Shown here: one piece after another, positions 29,285-41,670 of the stretch
Position numbering within the stretch: position 1 is the stretch's first letter
Layout: each line of letters begins with the position of its first letter
Origin: Choricystis sp. odSpoLacu1
Lineage: Eukaryota; Chlorophyta; Trebouxiophyceae
Assembly: GCA_958009055.1 (NCBI GenBank)
Contig: OY253652.1
Span: 1-64,000, forward strand
Length of the DNA stretch: 64,000 bases
Reading direction: 5' to 3'
Position numbers and translations under genes: made by a program
Notes under the pieces: model-generated
What the model was told of the DNA's origin: nothing
Databases searched by the model: none
The model's input: the letters and a program-made list of their open reading frames with translations, nothing else

Positions 29285-32200
29285 TCAACCCCGCGGCGTG
29301 CCACTCGCCGCGTGTGCGTTCTGCCACTCCAGCAGCAGGGCGTGCGCGGCGGCGGCCAGCTGTTCATCCCACGCCGACCAGTGCGGGTTGGCGCCGGAGC
29401 GGGTGGCGTGCAGGGCGTCGTCAAAGACGGCGCGCACCGCGCCGCGGGGGGTGGGACCCCGGAACTCGCCGTAGCCCAGGGCCGCCATGAAGCCGCCCAC
29501 GTCGGTGGGGGCGTGAATCTCGTAGGCGGTGGCCACCTGCTTGGCCACGATGGCGGGAACGCCGGCCGAGATGTCGTCCAGGCCGGCGGGGGCGCCACCG
29601 CGGCGCGCGGAGGCAGACGACGGGCGCGGGCGCAGGCCGCGCAGGGCGGCGCGGCCGCGCGACCACACAGTGGTTTTGTCGGTGACGGTCGGCTCGGAGC
29701 CGTCGGAGGAGGCAGGCTCAGGCGCTGGCGCGCGCGTGGCGGCCGCGTCGTCCGCACCCGACTCGTCGCTCACATCAACAGCAGCCGCGCGCACACCCGC
29801 GCGCGCGCTGGCAGCCGCCAGCGCAGCCAGCGTGACCGGCTTGGCCGGGGTGCGGGGCGCCAGCGTGGTGGCCGCCCCGGTGTCGGCGGCTTTGCCAGTC
29901 GCGAGCTGGGATTGCAGGCGCGCGTTTTCGGCGCGCATCATCTCCAGCTGCGCCTCCACCGCCGCCTTCTCGCTGGCCAGGCCGGCCGCGTCCGACCGCA
30001 GGGACTCCAGCATGGCGTGGATGGCGTTTTCGTCGCCGGCGCGGGACTCGGCGCCGCGCAGGCGGGCGACTTCGGCCTCCAGCGCGGCCGCGCGCGCTTC
30101 CGCGTCGGCCGCGCGCGCGGCCTCGCGCTTGGCGGTGGCAGCCGCGGCGGCCGCGTCCGGAGACCGCACCGCGGCATCGCGCGCGGCCGCCGCTTTGCGG
30201 GCGGCCTCCAGCTTCTCGCGCAGGACGCGCACTTCCTCAGTGTGCGCGGCCGCCTGCGCCGTGAGCGCAGACGCCGTGTCGGCGGCAGCCGACCCGCCGC
30301 TCGTGGACGCCAGGCGTGTGGCGCCCGCCAGCTGGGTGCGCAGCGCCTCCTTTTCGGACGTCATGCGGTCGGCGCGCAGGGTGGCGGTGGCCAGCTCGGC
30401 TTTGAGGGCGGCCACGACGACGCTCTCGGTGCCGACACCCGCCGTCCCCGGGCGCGACTTGGACGCAGCCTGCTCCGCGCGGGCAGCAGCCAGCTCAGCG
30501 GCAGCCGAAGCAGCAGCCTCGCCCAGGGCCCGGTTTTCGGCCATCAACGCGTCCAGGCGGGCGCGCGCCGACTCTTCGGCAGCGCGCGACACGCGCGCCG
30601 AGTCGGCCGACCGCCCCGCGTCGGCGGCACGCTGCTCCGCGTCCGCCAGGCGGGCGCGCAACTCTTCGGCGTCCGCTTTGGCGGCTTCCAGGCGGGCGAC
30701 GCGGGCGCGCAGGGCGGCGGACTCGGCCTCGGCAGCGCGCGCGCGCGCTCGCCGCAGGCAGCCGCTTCGCCACGCGCAGACAGCGCGGCCACCGCGTCAT
30801 CGCGCGCGTCCACCGCCACCGCCTCTGCCTCCGCCAGCCGGGTCTTGAGCTCGGCCACTTCACCCGCCAGGGAGGCGGCGGCCGCCGCCTTGGCGCGCAG
30901 GTCGGCGCACTCGTCGCGCAGTTCGCGCAGCTGAGCGTCCTTCATGGACGACACGCCCTTGAGCTGGGTCACGGACGCCGCCTGGCAACGCAGCGCGTCC
31001 AGCTCGGCGCGCAGGGACTCGGTGGCGGCGGCGGCGAAGGCCGCGGCGCGCGCTTCTTCACGCGCAGACGACAGCGCCAGCTCCGTGGCCGACAACCGCG
31101 TGCGCATCGCCTCCACGTCGGCGCGCGCGTTCTCCAGCAGCTTGCGCGTGGCTTGGGCATCTGCAGCAGCAGCCGCAGAAGAAGCAGCCTTGGCGTTGGC
31201 GGCGTCGTTGGCCTCGGCGTAGCGGTCGGCTTCTTCCTCCGCGTCCGCCAAGTCAGCCTCCAGCGCGGCCACCCGCTCATTCGCCTTGGCCAGCGCGTCC
31301 TCCAGCCGGGTCACATCGTCGCGCAGCTCGCGCGCGATGACGGCCTCCCGGCGCAGGGTGACGACCGACTCGCGCAGCGCAGACAGTTCGTCGGCCTGCT
31401 CCCCGTTTTCGGTGGTCAGGCGCTCCACCGTGGCCAGCGCTTCGCGCAGGCGAGACCGCAGCGTCTCCAGGTCGGCCACCTGGGCCGCCGCAGCAGCGGT
31501 GGCTTGCGACCGTTCAGCGGAGGCGCGCTCGATCTCGTCCGCGAGGCGGGCGTTGGAGGCTTCCAGCTCGGCGGCCTTGGCGCGCGCAGACTCGGCAGCT
31601 TTCGCAGCGGCCGCGGCGTCCTCGTTGGCAGCAGCCAGAGTCAGCGCGTTGGAGCCGCGCTGGGCCAGCGTGTCGTCATCCGAGTCGGGCGCGTCGCGGC
31701 GGGCGGCCAGGGAGTCGAGGATGGACTGCGCGCCGGCCAGTGCGTCGGCGCGCGCTGCGCTCGCGCGGGTCGGTGACGTCGGCGTCCGACACCGCCACCC
31801 GGTGGGAGACGGCGCCCTTGCCCGAGGCGCGACCCCCGGTGCGGGGGCCGGCGGCGGCGGCGGCGTCCGCCACCGCGGCGGACAGGTCCTGCAGGTTGGC
31901 CGCGTCGGCAGAGAGGGACGAAATCTCACGCGCGAGCGTGCGGTTTTGTTCCTCCAGGCGCGCCATCAGGGAGCCGCCGTCATCGCGCAGCAGGGCGACG
32001 GCAGAGGTAGCGTCCACGCCGCCCGAGGCGGAGTCGCCCCAGCCCAGGGACAGCATGTCGCCGCCCGACTCGCGCGCGGCCTGCAGGCGGTCGATGACTG
32101 TGTACAAGCGAGCATTCTCAGCCTCCAGCTTGCGGTTCCACCGCTTCAGCTCGGTGGCCACAGCCGCGTTGTACGCGTTAGCCTTGCGCGCCCCCGCCAA

Positions 32201-33139
32201 CACTTTGGCGACGCGGGCACCCACGTAGGACGCGACCTGATTGAGTTTGTCGACTTCCGTGCGCAGGCCGTGGTTTTCGCGAAACAGGCCCGACACTTCG
32301 TCACGCAAGCGCGAGATCTCAGACTCCAGCATGGGGACGCGGGCGACACGCGTCTCCAGGGCGTCGCGCGCGACGACGAGGGCCCGGTTTTCGTCGACCA
32401 GGCGTTCGGAGCGGGCGGTCAGTTCTTCAAGGTCGGCGGGTTCGACCTCGACACGTGCGGCGCGGTCGAGAGCGGCCGCCTCCAACGCATCCAGCTTGTT
32501 TTGCAGGGCGTTGTTGTCGGCGGCCAGCGTCTTGTTGGCAGCCAGCAGGCGGTCGGCGTCGTCGCCGGTCGAAGCAGCGTCTGGCGTCGCCGGTGCGTCG
32601 ACCGCGTCGCACGCGACGGCGAGGGAAGCAGCGGTGACGGCCAGGGCGCGGGCCTGGTGGATGGACGGAATGTCGTCTTCGACGTCGTCGTCGTCGGCTG
32701 CGGTGACCTCGGTGCCGTCGGTGACGGGGTCGGTAGCAGCGGCAAGAGTCTCCTCCTCCGCCTGCGCCTCTTCAGCCGCGGCGGCAGCAGTGACTGCGTT
32801 CTGCACCAGCGCGCTGACGGCGCTGCCACCATCGCCCTCCACCTCCACATCAGCAGACGCGGGGGCCAGGGCGGGGCGGGGCGACGCAGGCGCGTCGGGG
32901 GTGCCGGGGGACGGCGACGCGCCAGCGGTCGACCCGCTGAGGGCAGCCTCAGCGGCTGCCAGCGCGGCAGCATCCAGCGTCCCGCCACCGCCGGGCGGGA
33001 TGGAGACAGCCAGGTCGCCGGTGGGCGGGTTGACGTCCACGGCTTCCAGGGCGGCGTCGTCGGCAGCGGGCGGCACGCCCTTTTTGCCTTTGGGGGCGGC
33101 AGGGGCGGCCGCTTTCTTGGTGCGCAACCAGGAGGCCAT
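29285..33139 (-). CDS. Very long coiled-coil protein (two apparent frameshifts)
   Basis: Start ATG 33139 (MASWLRTKKAAAPAAPKG), stop at 29285; about 1280 residues if two single-step frame changes are bridged. Coiled-coil heptads run almost throughout (RLLAANKTLAADNNALQNKL, ELKRWNRKLEAENARLYTVI, EELRARLADAEQRAADAG). The C-terminal 100 residues are not coiled coil but ordinary globular sequence (IVAKQVATAYEIHAPTDVGG, GGFMAALGYGEFRG). Frame changes occur near 31750-31770 and 30740-30760, both in CG-dinucleotide runs, with coiled coil continuing immediately on each side. This makes indel errors the simplest reading. The function is unknown; candidates are a cytoskeletal, centrosomal or golgin-like tether. 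No membrane anchor is visible at the C-terminus. Confidence 0.6.
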
Positions 33140-34287
33140 GTGGGGTATGGGGTGGATTTGGATGTGTGTGTGTTGAAGCCTGGGAGGGGGAAAGGGGAGG
33201 AGGCAAGCTGTTGTGAGTGTGTGGCGGCAGAAAGAGAGGGGGACCGGCGGTCGGGGGTCGAAAGGGCGCGCGCCGGCGCTAACTGTTCGACGTTCGGTCG
33301 TTGGGTGGCCCCTCTCGCGCTCTCCACTCCCTGACGCCCCGCGCCCAGGCCGGGGGCCAGTGTCGTTGATCGGACACGAGGGAGTGGGTCGGGTGGCGTG
33401 TTCGCGGGTGGCGAAAATGGGGGCTTGTTGACGCGAGCAAGAATCGCGATGAAGCGAACGCGAGAGGACGCGCGCGCCCAGGCGCCGACGCTCGCGTGTG
33501 TGTGTGCGTGCGACCGCGCACTCCCCAGCCGTGGCACCGGCACGCCCCCCAACACCTGTGTCGAATTGGCAGCGTGGGTTGCCAGCCCGGGGCGGAGGGC
33601 GCGGGAGGCACCCAGCGCTCGAGAGCCGACCAGCGTTCGCGCTCTCGCTCGACAAGGCGCATTCCCGGCCCCCGTAGTTTATTGGCATTCCCCCCCCCAG
33701 CCGCGCGAACTCCACTCCGCCCCCCGGCTCGACGCATTGGCTACTCAAGCTCCACGTTAGAGGGGGAGACGCAGGGGGGACGTGGCGGTGGTGGCGACGA
33801 AAACCACCCGCAAGCGCTTCACCCGCCTCTCTTGCCCCTCGCTGCACGCGCACGCCCATTGCGACTCACCTCGCGGTTGGTCAGCACCCGACACTGCACA
33901 GCGTGCGTCCGATGCGACGATGCACGGCTTGGAGAGCGGAGAGTGGGAAAAAGGGGGAGTCCCGCGCGGTTTTCCCTCTCGCAGCGGCGTGAAGGGGGAA
34001 AAACGAGGAGAGAGTGAGGCAAGGCAGCGAGCGCTGCGCGTGTTTTTTTTGTGTGTGCGGCCTCCTGTGCCACGCACTCACTCGCGCACGCAGGATATTC
34101 AACGTGCGCCAATACGCTCTCCCTTGATGTTGTGAAACAAAATGAATCAACAGAAAAAGTTTTGCAGTGTTCTGTTGCAAACTGTGTTGTTGTGCCGTCT
34201 CCCCACCCTCTGCCCCCCATAGCACAGAGCCCGCCCGCAGCCGCCCCAAGCCAAACGTTTGCACTAGCTCAATCATCCCACTCTCTC
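33140..34287. other. 1.1-kb intergenic region, no gene recognised
   Basis: Between the coiled-coil gene start and the stop of the transferase-MoaD fusion, both on the minus strand. ORFs here are arginine/proline-rich with unlikely composition. The region 34110-34200 is noticeably AT-richer (TTGAAAC-type sequence), consistent with a 3' UTR of the fusion gene. No tRNA or repeat recognised. Confidence 0.4.
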
Positions 34288-35700
34288 TCACCCTCCACTG
34301 ATGGGTGGAATGACAGCCACCTCGTCCCCTTCAGCCAGCAGCTGCTCACCCGCACTCGCATCCACATACTGTTGGTTGACCGCCAGCACGATGGCGTCCT
34401 CGATCTCGGCCAGAGCGGGAAAGGCGGACAGGATGGTGGCTTGCAGGTTGGCGGTGGTGGCGCCTGGGAAGGAGGAAGGGGTGTGTGGGTTGGTGGAGAG
34501 AAAGGGGGGGCGGCGCATTGCCCCCTTGCTGCGCCCGTCTCCCGCCTTTTCGCCACTCCCTTCACACACACACACCTGGCTCCACCTCCAGACTGGTCTC
34601 ACTCACGCCCGCCAGCTCGCGCGCCCGCGCAAACAGCAGCAGTTTGAGGCGCATTGTAGAGCGGGGCGCGGACGCCAGGGCTGCGTCCGCGGCAGGCAGC
34701 AGAGGGTGGTCGGGCGCAGCGGTGGCGCGCCAGGCGGACAAGTCCTGTGGGAAGGTTTGTGGGGTCGTCGAAAACGGCGGTGATGAAAAAATCAAGGAGT
34801 GTCTAGAACCCGGGTTTTGCTGTTTTTTTCGTGTTGCGAAAAAATGCTCTCGAACCCGGGTGTTTTTTTTGACGCAAAACACCACTTGGGTCCGTGGCCA
34901 TTCCACGCCTCCCTCTCTCTCTCTCTCACACACACGCATACCTGCACCGTGTCCACATCAGCCAGCGTGGGCACTTCTCCGTCCCCGTCCACCACCACCA
35001 CCCCACACGCCGCAGCGGCAGCGCGCGTGTCTGCCGCCGCGTTGGCCGTCGACCACCGCGCCCTCGCAAACAGGGTGGCGGGGGCAGCCGTGCACGCCAC
35101 CAACCAGTAGCCCCCATCCAGGGCGGGGCCCAGCACCAGGGAGGCGGGTGGAGAGGGAGGGGAGGAGGGGAGGGCGTCGAGTGCTGCCGTGATGGCGGCG
35201 GGGGTGATGCCTGGCACGTCCGACCCAATGATGGCAGCCTGGTGTGGGTGGAAGGGGTTGTGTGTGTGCGTGTGTGTGTGTGGACGGGCGGGTTTGGTCA
35301 CCAACCGCCGCCCGCGTTGCGAGCCAAAACGCTGCTCTCAACTCACCTTGCCACACACTGCCAATCCACACGCCAGCGCAGCCTGCATCCTGACCCCCAA
35401 GTCGGGGTTCTCCACTTGGGGCTCATACGTGACGGCCGCCCCTCCCAGACACGGCGCCAGCCACGACCGCACCGCGTCCCCCGCGCCGCGCGGCGCAAAC
35501 GCGATGGTGACCGCCACGCCCGGCGTCGCCACCGCAGCCGCCACCACGTGTTCTGCGCAGGCGGTGTAGAATGCGGCCGCTGCTTGGGCACCGATGGAGG
35601 CGGCCAGGCGTGTCTTCACAGTGCCCGCAGTCGGTTGTTTGACAAACACGGTGACGGACGCGCGGGCGGGGGCGTCATCGTCCCGTGTGGCGGGCCCCAT
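34288..35700 (-). CDS. TIGR04282/DUF2064-like GT-A transferase fused to MoaD
   Basis: Four exons (35347-35700, 34942-35238, 34576-34744, 34288-34463) splice in frame to 331 residues. Residues 1-217 or so are a TIGR04282-type GT-A transferase: VFVKQPTAGTVKTRL, ENPDLGVRMQAAL, IIGSDVP, VLGPALDGGYWLVACT, FARARWSTANA, and DVDTVQDLSAW. After a 20-residue linker comes a complete MoaD/MOCS2A: MRLKLLLFARARELAGVSE, an NQQYVD block, and LLAEGDEVAVIPPISGG at the very C-terminus. MoaD is the small subunit of molybdopterin synthase; its terminal Gly-Gly is thiocarboxylated and donates sulfur. Exon 3 carries both the end of the transferase and the MoaD start, and splice phases fit throughout. Independent initiation at the internal ATG (34654) to make free MoaD is possible. 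The transferase substrate is unknown. Confidence 0.82.
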
Positions 35701-35868
35701 GCCCCGGGCCGCGTGGCTGCACACACCCACACGCGGTGGTGGGTGGGCAAACGGGGAGAAGAGGTTGTGTTTTGGGGGGAGATTGCTGTTTTTTTGTGAC
35801 TCCCGTTTTCCTCCAATGCGAAAACAAGTTTTTACAGAACAGAAAATCAAATCCTTCACACCACTCTT

Positions 35869-36356
35869 TCAAGCGGACGTAAACTTGGTAACCGCCTTGG
35901 TGCCCTCGGACACGGCGTGCTTGGCCAGCTCGCCGGGCAGGATGAGGCGCACTGCGGTCTGGATCTCACGCGACGTCACGGTCGGCTTCTTGTTGTAGCG
36001 GGCCAGGCTGGCGGTCTCGCCAGCGATCTGTGAGGTGGTGAGAAGGAGGGAAGAGGGGTGATGTGAGCGTGTGTGGGCAGGGGGACGGCGTGAGGCCGAT
36101 CGCGAGGCCGCCATGTAAAAACGTGTTTCTCTCCCTCTCCCCTCCCCAAATCCCAACTCACCTTCTCAAAGATGTCGTTGATGAACGAGTTCAGGATGGA
36201 CATCGCCTTGGACGAGATGCCGGTGTCGGGGTGGACCTGCTTCAGGACCTTGTAAATGTAAATCTTGTAGGTTTCGTGCTTGGCCTTAACGCGCTTCTTG
36301 GCGCCGCCCTTGGCGACCTTCTTGGCGGGCTTCTTGGCGGCAGCTTTGGGAGCCAT
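35869..36356 (-). CDS. Histone H2B (one intron)
   Basis: Exons 36162-36356 and 35869-36027 around a 134-bp intron (GTGAGT...CACAG) give 117 residues. Lysine-rich tail [18 protein letters not shown], then the H2B histone fold: [55 protein letters not shown], ending AVTKFTSA with the ubiquitinated lysine context AVTKF intact. It packs with H2A in the nucleosome. The gene is divergent from H2A over 309 bp. A TGTAA element lies about 35 bp past the stop (35832-35836 on the plus strand as TTACA). An intron is unusual in replication-type histone genes of animals but is seen in some algae. Confidence 0.97.
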
Positions 36357-36665
36357 TGAAAGGGTTTGTGTGTGGGGGTGGGGAGGGGAATGTGAAAGAA
36401 AGTGGAGTGTGGTGAGGCACGCAGTGGGAGCGAATAGGACGCGCGGTAGAGGGCGAGATTAAGACCAATGAGAGGGCAGCGTGTTTCCGCAGCGTCTGGC
36501 CGCAAGGCCCACTCACAGTGGCGTATGCTCACAGATTCTGTTGTAATTGGCTTCAATTGCCGCCCGTCACCGCGCAGATGAATGGTTCGAGCACCCTCAC
36601 TCTCGCCACACTCCACACTTCTCCTCCTCCAGCCCCTCCACACCACCTACTCAAACTACTCCATC
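36357..36665. promoter_or_regulatory. Bidirectional H2B/H2A promoter
   Basis: 309 bp between the divergent H2B and H2A start codons. It holds a CCAAT box at 36464-36468 and an inverted CCAAT (ATTGG) at 36546-36550. CCAAT boxes are common in S-phase histone promoters. No TATA box evident. Confidence 0.55.
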
Positions 36666-37061
36666 ATGTCTGGCCGCGGCAAAGGCAAATCCTCCGCCAA
36701 AAAGGCCGTTACCAAGTCGGCCAAGGCCGGCCTCCAGTTCCCTGTGGGCCGTGTCGCCCGCTACCTGAAGAAGGGCAAGTACGCGTCGCGCATCGGTGCC
36801 GGCGCCCCTGTTTACCTGGCCGCCGTCCTCGAGTACCTCACCGCCGAGGTCCTGGAGCTGGCCGGCAACGCCGCCCGCGACAACAAGAAGACCCGCATCG
36901 TGCCCCGCCACATCCAGCTGGCCGTCCGCAACGACGAGGAGCTGTCCAAGCTGCTCGCGGGCGTCACCATCGCGGCAGGCGGTGTCCTGCCCAACATCCA
37001 CTCCGTCCTGCTCGGCAAGAAGGGCAAGGGCGGCTCCGGCTCCGTGTCCCAGGAGTTCTGA
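36666..37061 (+). CDS. Histone H2A, H2A.X type (C-terminal SQEF)
   Basis: 131 residues, intronless, ATG 36666 ([15 protein letters not shown]). Contains the canonical [17 protein letters not shown], acidic-patch helix and NDEELSKLL. The tail ends [11 protein letters not shown]-[E/D]-hydrophobic at the extreme C-terminus is the ATM/ATR phosphorylation motif defining H2A.X, and SQEF is the common plant form. So the H2A encoded inside the core histone quartet is itself an H2A.X, able to mark DNA breaks. The longer frame beginning at 36582 adds non-histone residues and is rejected as start. Confidence 0.97.
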   Translation: MSGRGKGKSSAKKAVTKSAKAGLQFPVGRVARYLKKGKYASRIGAGAPVYLAAVLEYLTAEVLELAGNAARDNKKTRIVPRHIQLAVRNDEELSKLLAGVTIAAGGVLPNIHSVLLGKKGKGGSGSVSQEF

Positions 37062-37485
37062 GGAGGATGCTGTGATGTGCCTCTGACTTTCTGAACACGC
37101 TCTGCTCTGCTGCGGTGTTGACTTTTTTGTCACATCAAAAAACCATGCTTCCAAAAAACCCAAAAGACCAAAAAAACATGGTGTTAATTAACACCCTCAT
37201 ATTTGCTTGAAAACATCTTTGGAGAGAGGGCTGTCGTGGAGGGGAAGGGCGCGTCGTCTCTCAAAATGACAGCTAAAAAACCAGCCCACTTGTGCCGCCC
37301 TCCTCTCTCTCCCCACTGCTGCTGCGTCCCCTGCACACGCCCTGTCCACGCGCACTCGCTGCAACCAGCTGGCGTGTGTGTGGGTGCCTCTGCTGTGTGT
37401 CCCCCCTGATTTTTTTGTAAGTCAGAAAACTGAACGTTGCTGTTACACCGAATGAAGAACAGAAAACTAAACATAACAAACACTC
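37062..37485. other. Convergent H2A/H4 3' region
   Basis: 424 bp between the converging H2A and H4 genes; no gene. A TTACA (TGTAA on the minus strand) at 37442-37446 lies 40 bp past the H4 stop. No animal-type GGYYCTTTTCAGRRCC histone hairpin is seen; a different perfect palindrome is listed separately. Confidence 0.5.
37180..37195. other. Perfect 16-bp palindrome 3' of H2A
   Basis: GGTGTTAATTAACACC is self-complementary. As RNA it can form a 6-bp stem with a 4-nt AAUU loop, the same geometry as animal histone mRNA stem-loops but a different sequence. It lies 119 bp past the H2A stop. A role in H2A mRNA 3'-end formation is speculation; the other three histone genes show no matching copy. Confidence 0.4.
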
Positions 37486-38730
<1,245 letters not shown>

Positions 38731-38935
38731 GAGAAGAGGCTGCCTGTTTTTTTGTTTGTGTTTTACCTTGCGTGTAATCGCTTTGTCCCCATGAATGTGC
38801 CACTCAAAAGAAGAAGGCCAGCGCGCGCGCGTGTGTGTGTCTCGTGTCGGCAGAGATAGAAAGAGAGTGCGGCCCGGGGGACTCGACAAAAAAGTCTTCA
38901 GCTTACATATACCACCAAAACTCAAACTCTGCCAT

Positions 38936-39051
38936 GGAACGTTCATACCACCCATAATACGCCGGTTCTCGTCTGATCACCGAAGCTAAGCTGGGTTGGG
39001 CCCGATTAGTACTACGTTGAGGAATCACGCGGGAACCCCGGGTGACGTTCT
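38936..39051 (+). rRNA. 5S ribosomal RNA
   Basis: Starts GGAACGTTCATACCACCC and ends GGGTGACGTTC, so the terminal helix (GAACGT/ACGTTC) closes. The internal promoter A-box region GAAGCTAAGCTGGGTTGGGC and the CGATTAGTACT segment are typical of eukaryotic 5S. Length about 116. A T-run (TGTTTTG) follows, suitable for Pol III termination, and a TATA-like ACATATA about 28 bp upstream (38905-38911) matches plant-type 5S promoters. It lies 205 bp past H3. Only one copy is present here. Confidence 0.93.
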
Positions 39052-39249
39052 GTTTTGATTGGTGAAGGGTGGGGTTTTCGATTTTTTGGCGTTGGAACGG
39101 GGCCAGGCTAACGCGCGCCCCACCAGGCTGATGATGGGCAGTGTGCAGAGCGCGTAAGGGAGGGAGGGAATCAGCAGAACGGCCGGCGGCGCGGGACGTG
39201 ATGAAAGGCTCTCTGACGTTCGTTTCGTTTGTTTGTTTTTTTCACCTCT

Positions 39250-41554
39250 CTATTCCCTTCCCTCACCCCCGCCCTCCTTCACCAACCTTTTGTCCACCAA
39301 CCCCGCCACATCGCTAAACCCCAGCGGCGGCAGCGGCCACGGCAGGCCGCCCCCGCCGTCGCCGCCAACGTCGCCCACCATCATCAGGCCGACCGCCGCT
39401 CCGTCGCCTGTCCAGGGGGGAGGGCCGCGCGCGTGGCGGACGCCGGTCTCATCGTACCAAAACACGACGGCGTCCAGGGGGGGGATGATGGGGAGAGGGG
39501 GCGTGGTGGTGCGGTTAAGCGCGTTCGGGGGCAAGCCGCTGCCGCCACCTGCCACCCGCTCCCCCGGCCGCGCGATGCGGGCGCCGCGCGAGCCGCCCGG
39601 CGGCTTGACTGCCGCCCCCGCCAGCGCGTCCACCACGTCGGCGACGGTGACGGGGGCGCCGTCGCCCGCGACCGCGGCGCGAACTGCTGCCACAACAGTC
39701 GCCGCCAGCGTCGCGCGCAGGGTGGAGGCAACCCCGCCCAGCAGGGCGTCGCAGACGTCGGGCCAGGTGGGCCGCTGGGAAGGGGCACGGCCGGTCGGTG
39801 GCGGGGGCGGCCACGCGATGGCGGCGCGCTCGGGCTTGCTGCGCCCCCCCCCCCCCAGCGCGAGCCACCGACACCGACGTCGGCGCGATGCCCGTCCAGG
39901 CGCGCGAGGCGGCTGCGTCGGCCGGGTGGGCGGCCGCAGCCGCGGCCACACTGGCGTTGTGCGCGGCGGCAGCAGCCGTCACAACCCCGACCGTCGTTTC
40001 GGCCGCGGGTGCCACTGCCGGCAGGGGCAGCAGCGCCAGGCCGAGCGGGGACGCGGTGACGGCGGCGTCCACGACGTCGCCTATCGCTTCTCCTGCGCGT
40101 GCGACGGCGGCCACTGCGCCCACAGCGACGGTGGCGGCGCCGACGGCTGCGGCTGCAAAAAAGTGGGGCGCGCGCGGGGGCGGCGGCGTGACGCTGTCCA
40201 GCCCTCCCAACTCGGCCAAAAACTCGCGCATCTCGGGAGGCTCCTCTGGATCGTCGGTGGCGCCTCGCCGCAGGGGTGGTGGTAGTGCGGGTGGTGGCGT
40301 GCGCGCCACGCCTGCACCCAGCAGTGCCGCCGCCACCCTCCGCTCCGCACGCAGCCGAAGTTGCCTCCTCACTTCGCCCCGCTGCGTGAAACCAATCTCG
40401 CGGGCAGCCTCTCGGGCCGCGCTCCAGGCGCGCTCCAACTCGCCCGCATCCAGGAAGACGGGCATGAAGCGCACCGCGCCCGCGGGCGTGCACAGCGACA
40501 CGCCGACCCACGGCAGTGCCCACACACGGGTGTCCTGGCTGGTGGTTGACGCTTCTTGCTCCGCCGCTCTGCCCGCCTGGCTGGTGGATGGTGTTTCTTC
40601 CTTCCCCACCCTCCCAGCCAGCGCACACCATTCAGGCACATCCGTCGCCGCCGTCATGGCTGTGGCCAGCGGCACGCGCGCCAGGGCGGGGGGCGCTGCG
40701 TCGGCGGGCGCGCCCGCCGCGCGCGCGACAGCCGTGACGCGCGCGGCCGACGCGGCTGCGTCATCCTCCCCCGCCCGCGCAGCAGCGGACCGCCCCATCC
40801 AGTGGCGACGCTGCAGCAGGGTGGTGGGAGGTCTGGGCAGGGTGTCTGTGTCCAGAACGGCGGGCGGCGGCGCAGGCGGCGCGTCGAGGGGGGACGGGTG
40901 GGGGCGGCCAGGGACGCTGGCTCCAGAGCGCCGGGCGGCCATGCCGCGCGCGGCAGCAGCTTCTGCAGCTTCTAGGGATGTGTACATGGCGACAGCGCCG
41001 TTCTGGTGTGTGGGGGAGGTAGTGAAGGTTGAGTGATTCAAAACACACCCACCCACCAACCTTTCTTCCCTCCTTCCTTTCTCCACTCACCTGCAGCCTG
41101 CCCCCCGGCCCCACCCCAGTGTGCAGCAGGCCCCTGTTGTGCGTGGACCGCAGGCGGGCGATGATGGCGGCCGTGTCGGCGTCGGGCGGCAGGCTGTGTG
41201 TGAGTGTTAAAAAAGGTTAAAAAACAAAAACGGCATCGTCATCTCAGGATCACGCCTTCACCTCCAGCCCTCTCTCTCTTACCTCGTCGAATCCGACACC
41301 ACGTACACGCTGCCCACGCTGATGCACGGCACACACTGTGGGCCTCCGCGTGTCAACGCGTCACCGTCACCAACCGCCGACTGCAGCACATACCGCGCGG
41401 ACGACGGCCGGGGCGGCAGGGACGCATCGTCATCATCCCACTCGATGGTGGTGGGAGGCGGGGCCAGCGGGCCGCCGACCGTGGCATACACGGCGGGCTG
41501 CAGGCGCGGCAATGGAGGCTTGGGCCGCGACGGGGCGACGTCGCCCCACAGCAT
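39250..41554 (-). CDS. Unknown protein, possible Tic22-like or plastid protein
   Basis: Exons 41283-41554, 41091-41193 and 41002 to 39250, splices GTAAGA...CACAG and GTGAGT...CCAG in frame. The protein has VPCISVGSVYVVSDS, then NGAVAMYTSLEAAEAAAARG and later VSLCTPAGAVRFMPVFLDAG with ELERAWSAAREAAREIG. This alternation of 'value-of-protein' beta strands with 'xxFxS-xDAexxL' helices loosely recalls Tic22-family proteins, but the match is weak. A second half has hydrophobic alanine-rich helices (FFAAAAVGAATVAVGAVAAV), then in another frame LDAVVFWYDETGVRHARGPP. The frame change coincides with a C13 run at 39844-39856 and is probably an indel. Function unassigned. Confidence 0.45.
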
Positions 41555-41670
41555 TAGGGGGGCGTGTGCTAGGGGGGGTGGCTGCCCAGTCGGGTGTGTT
41601 GTGCCGTGTAGCAGGGTGGAACGCAGGAGAAAGAGAGAGGAAAAGTGGTTTCGATTTCGACAAGCCTCTA

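Noticed and set aside
33279..34290. Several 100-200-residue ORFs in the 1.1-kb gap upstream of the coiled-coil gene
   Set aside because: Skewed Arg/Pro/His composition, no start context, no homology and competing frames on both strands.
34288..34654. MoaD as a stand-alone two-exon gene
   Set aside because: Readable from its own ATG, but exon 3 begins upstream with a good acceptor and continues the transferase frame and family motif (DVDTVQ-DL). The fusion is the simpler model; independent initiation is kept as a possibility.
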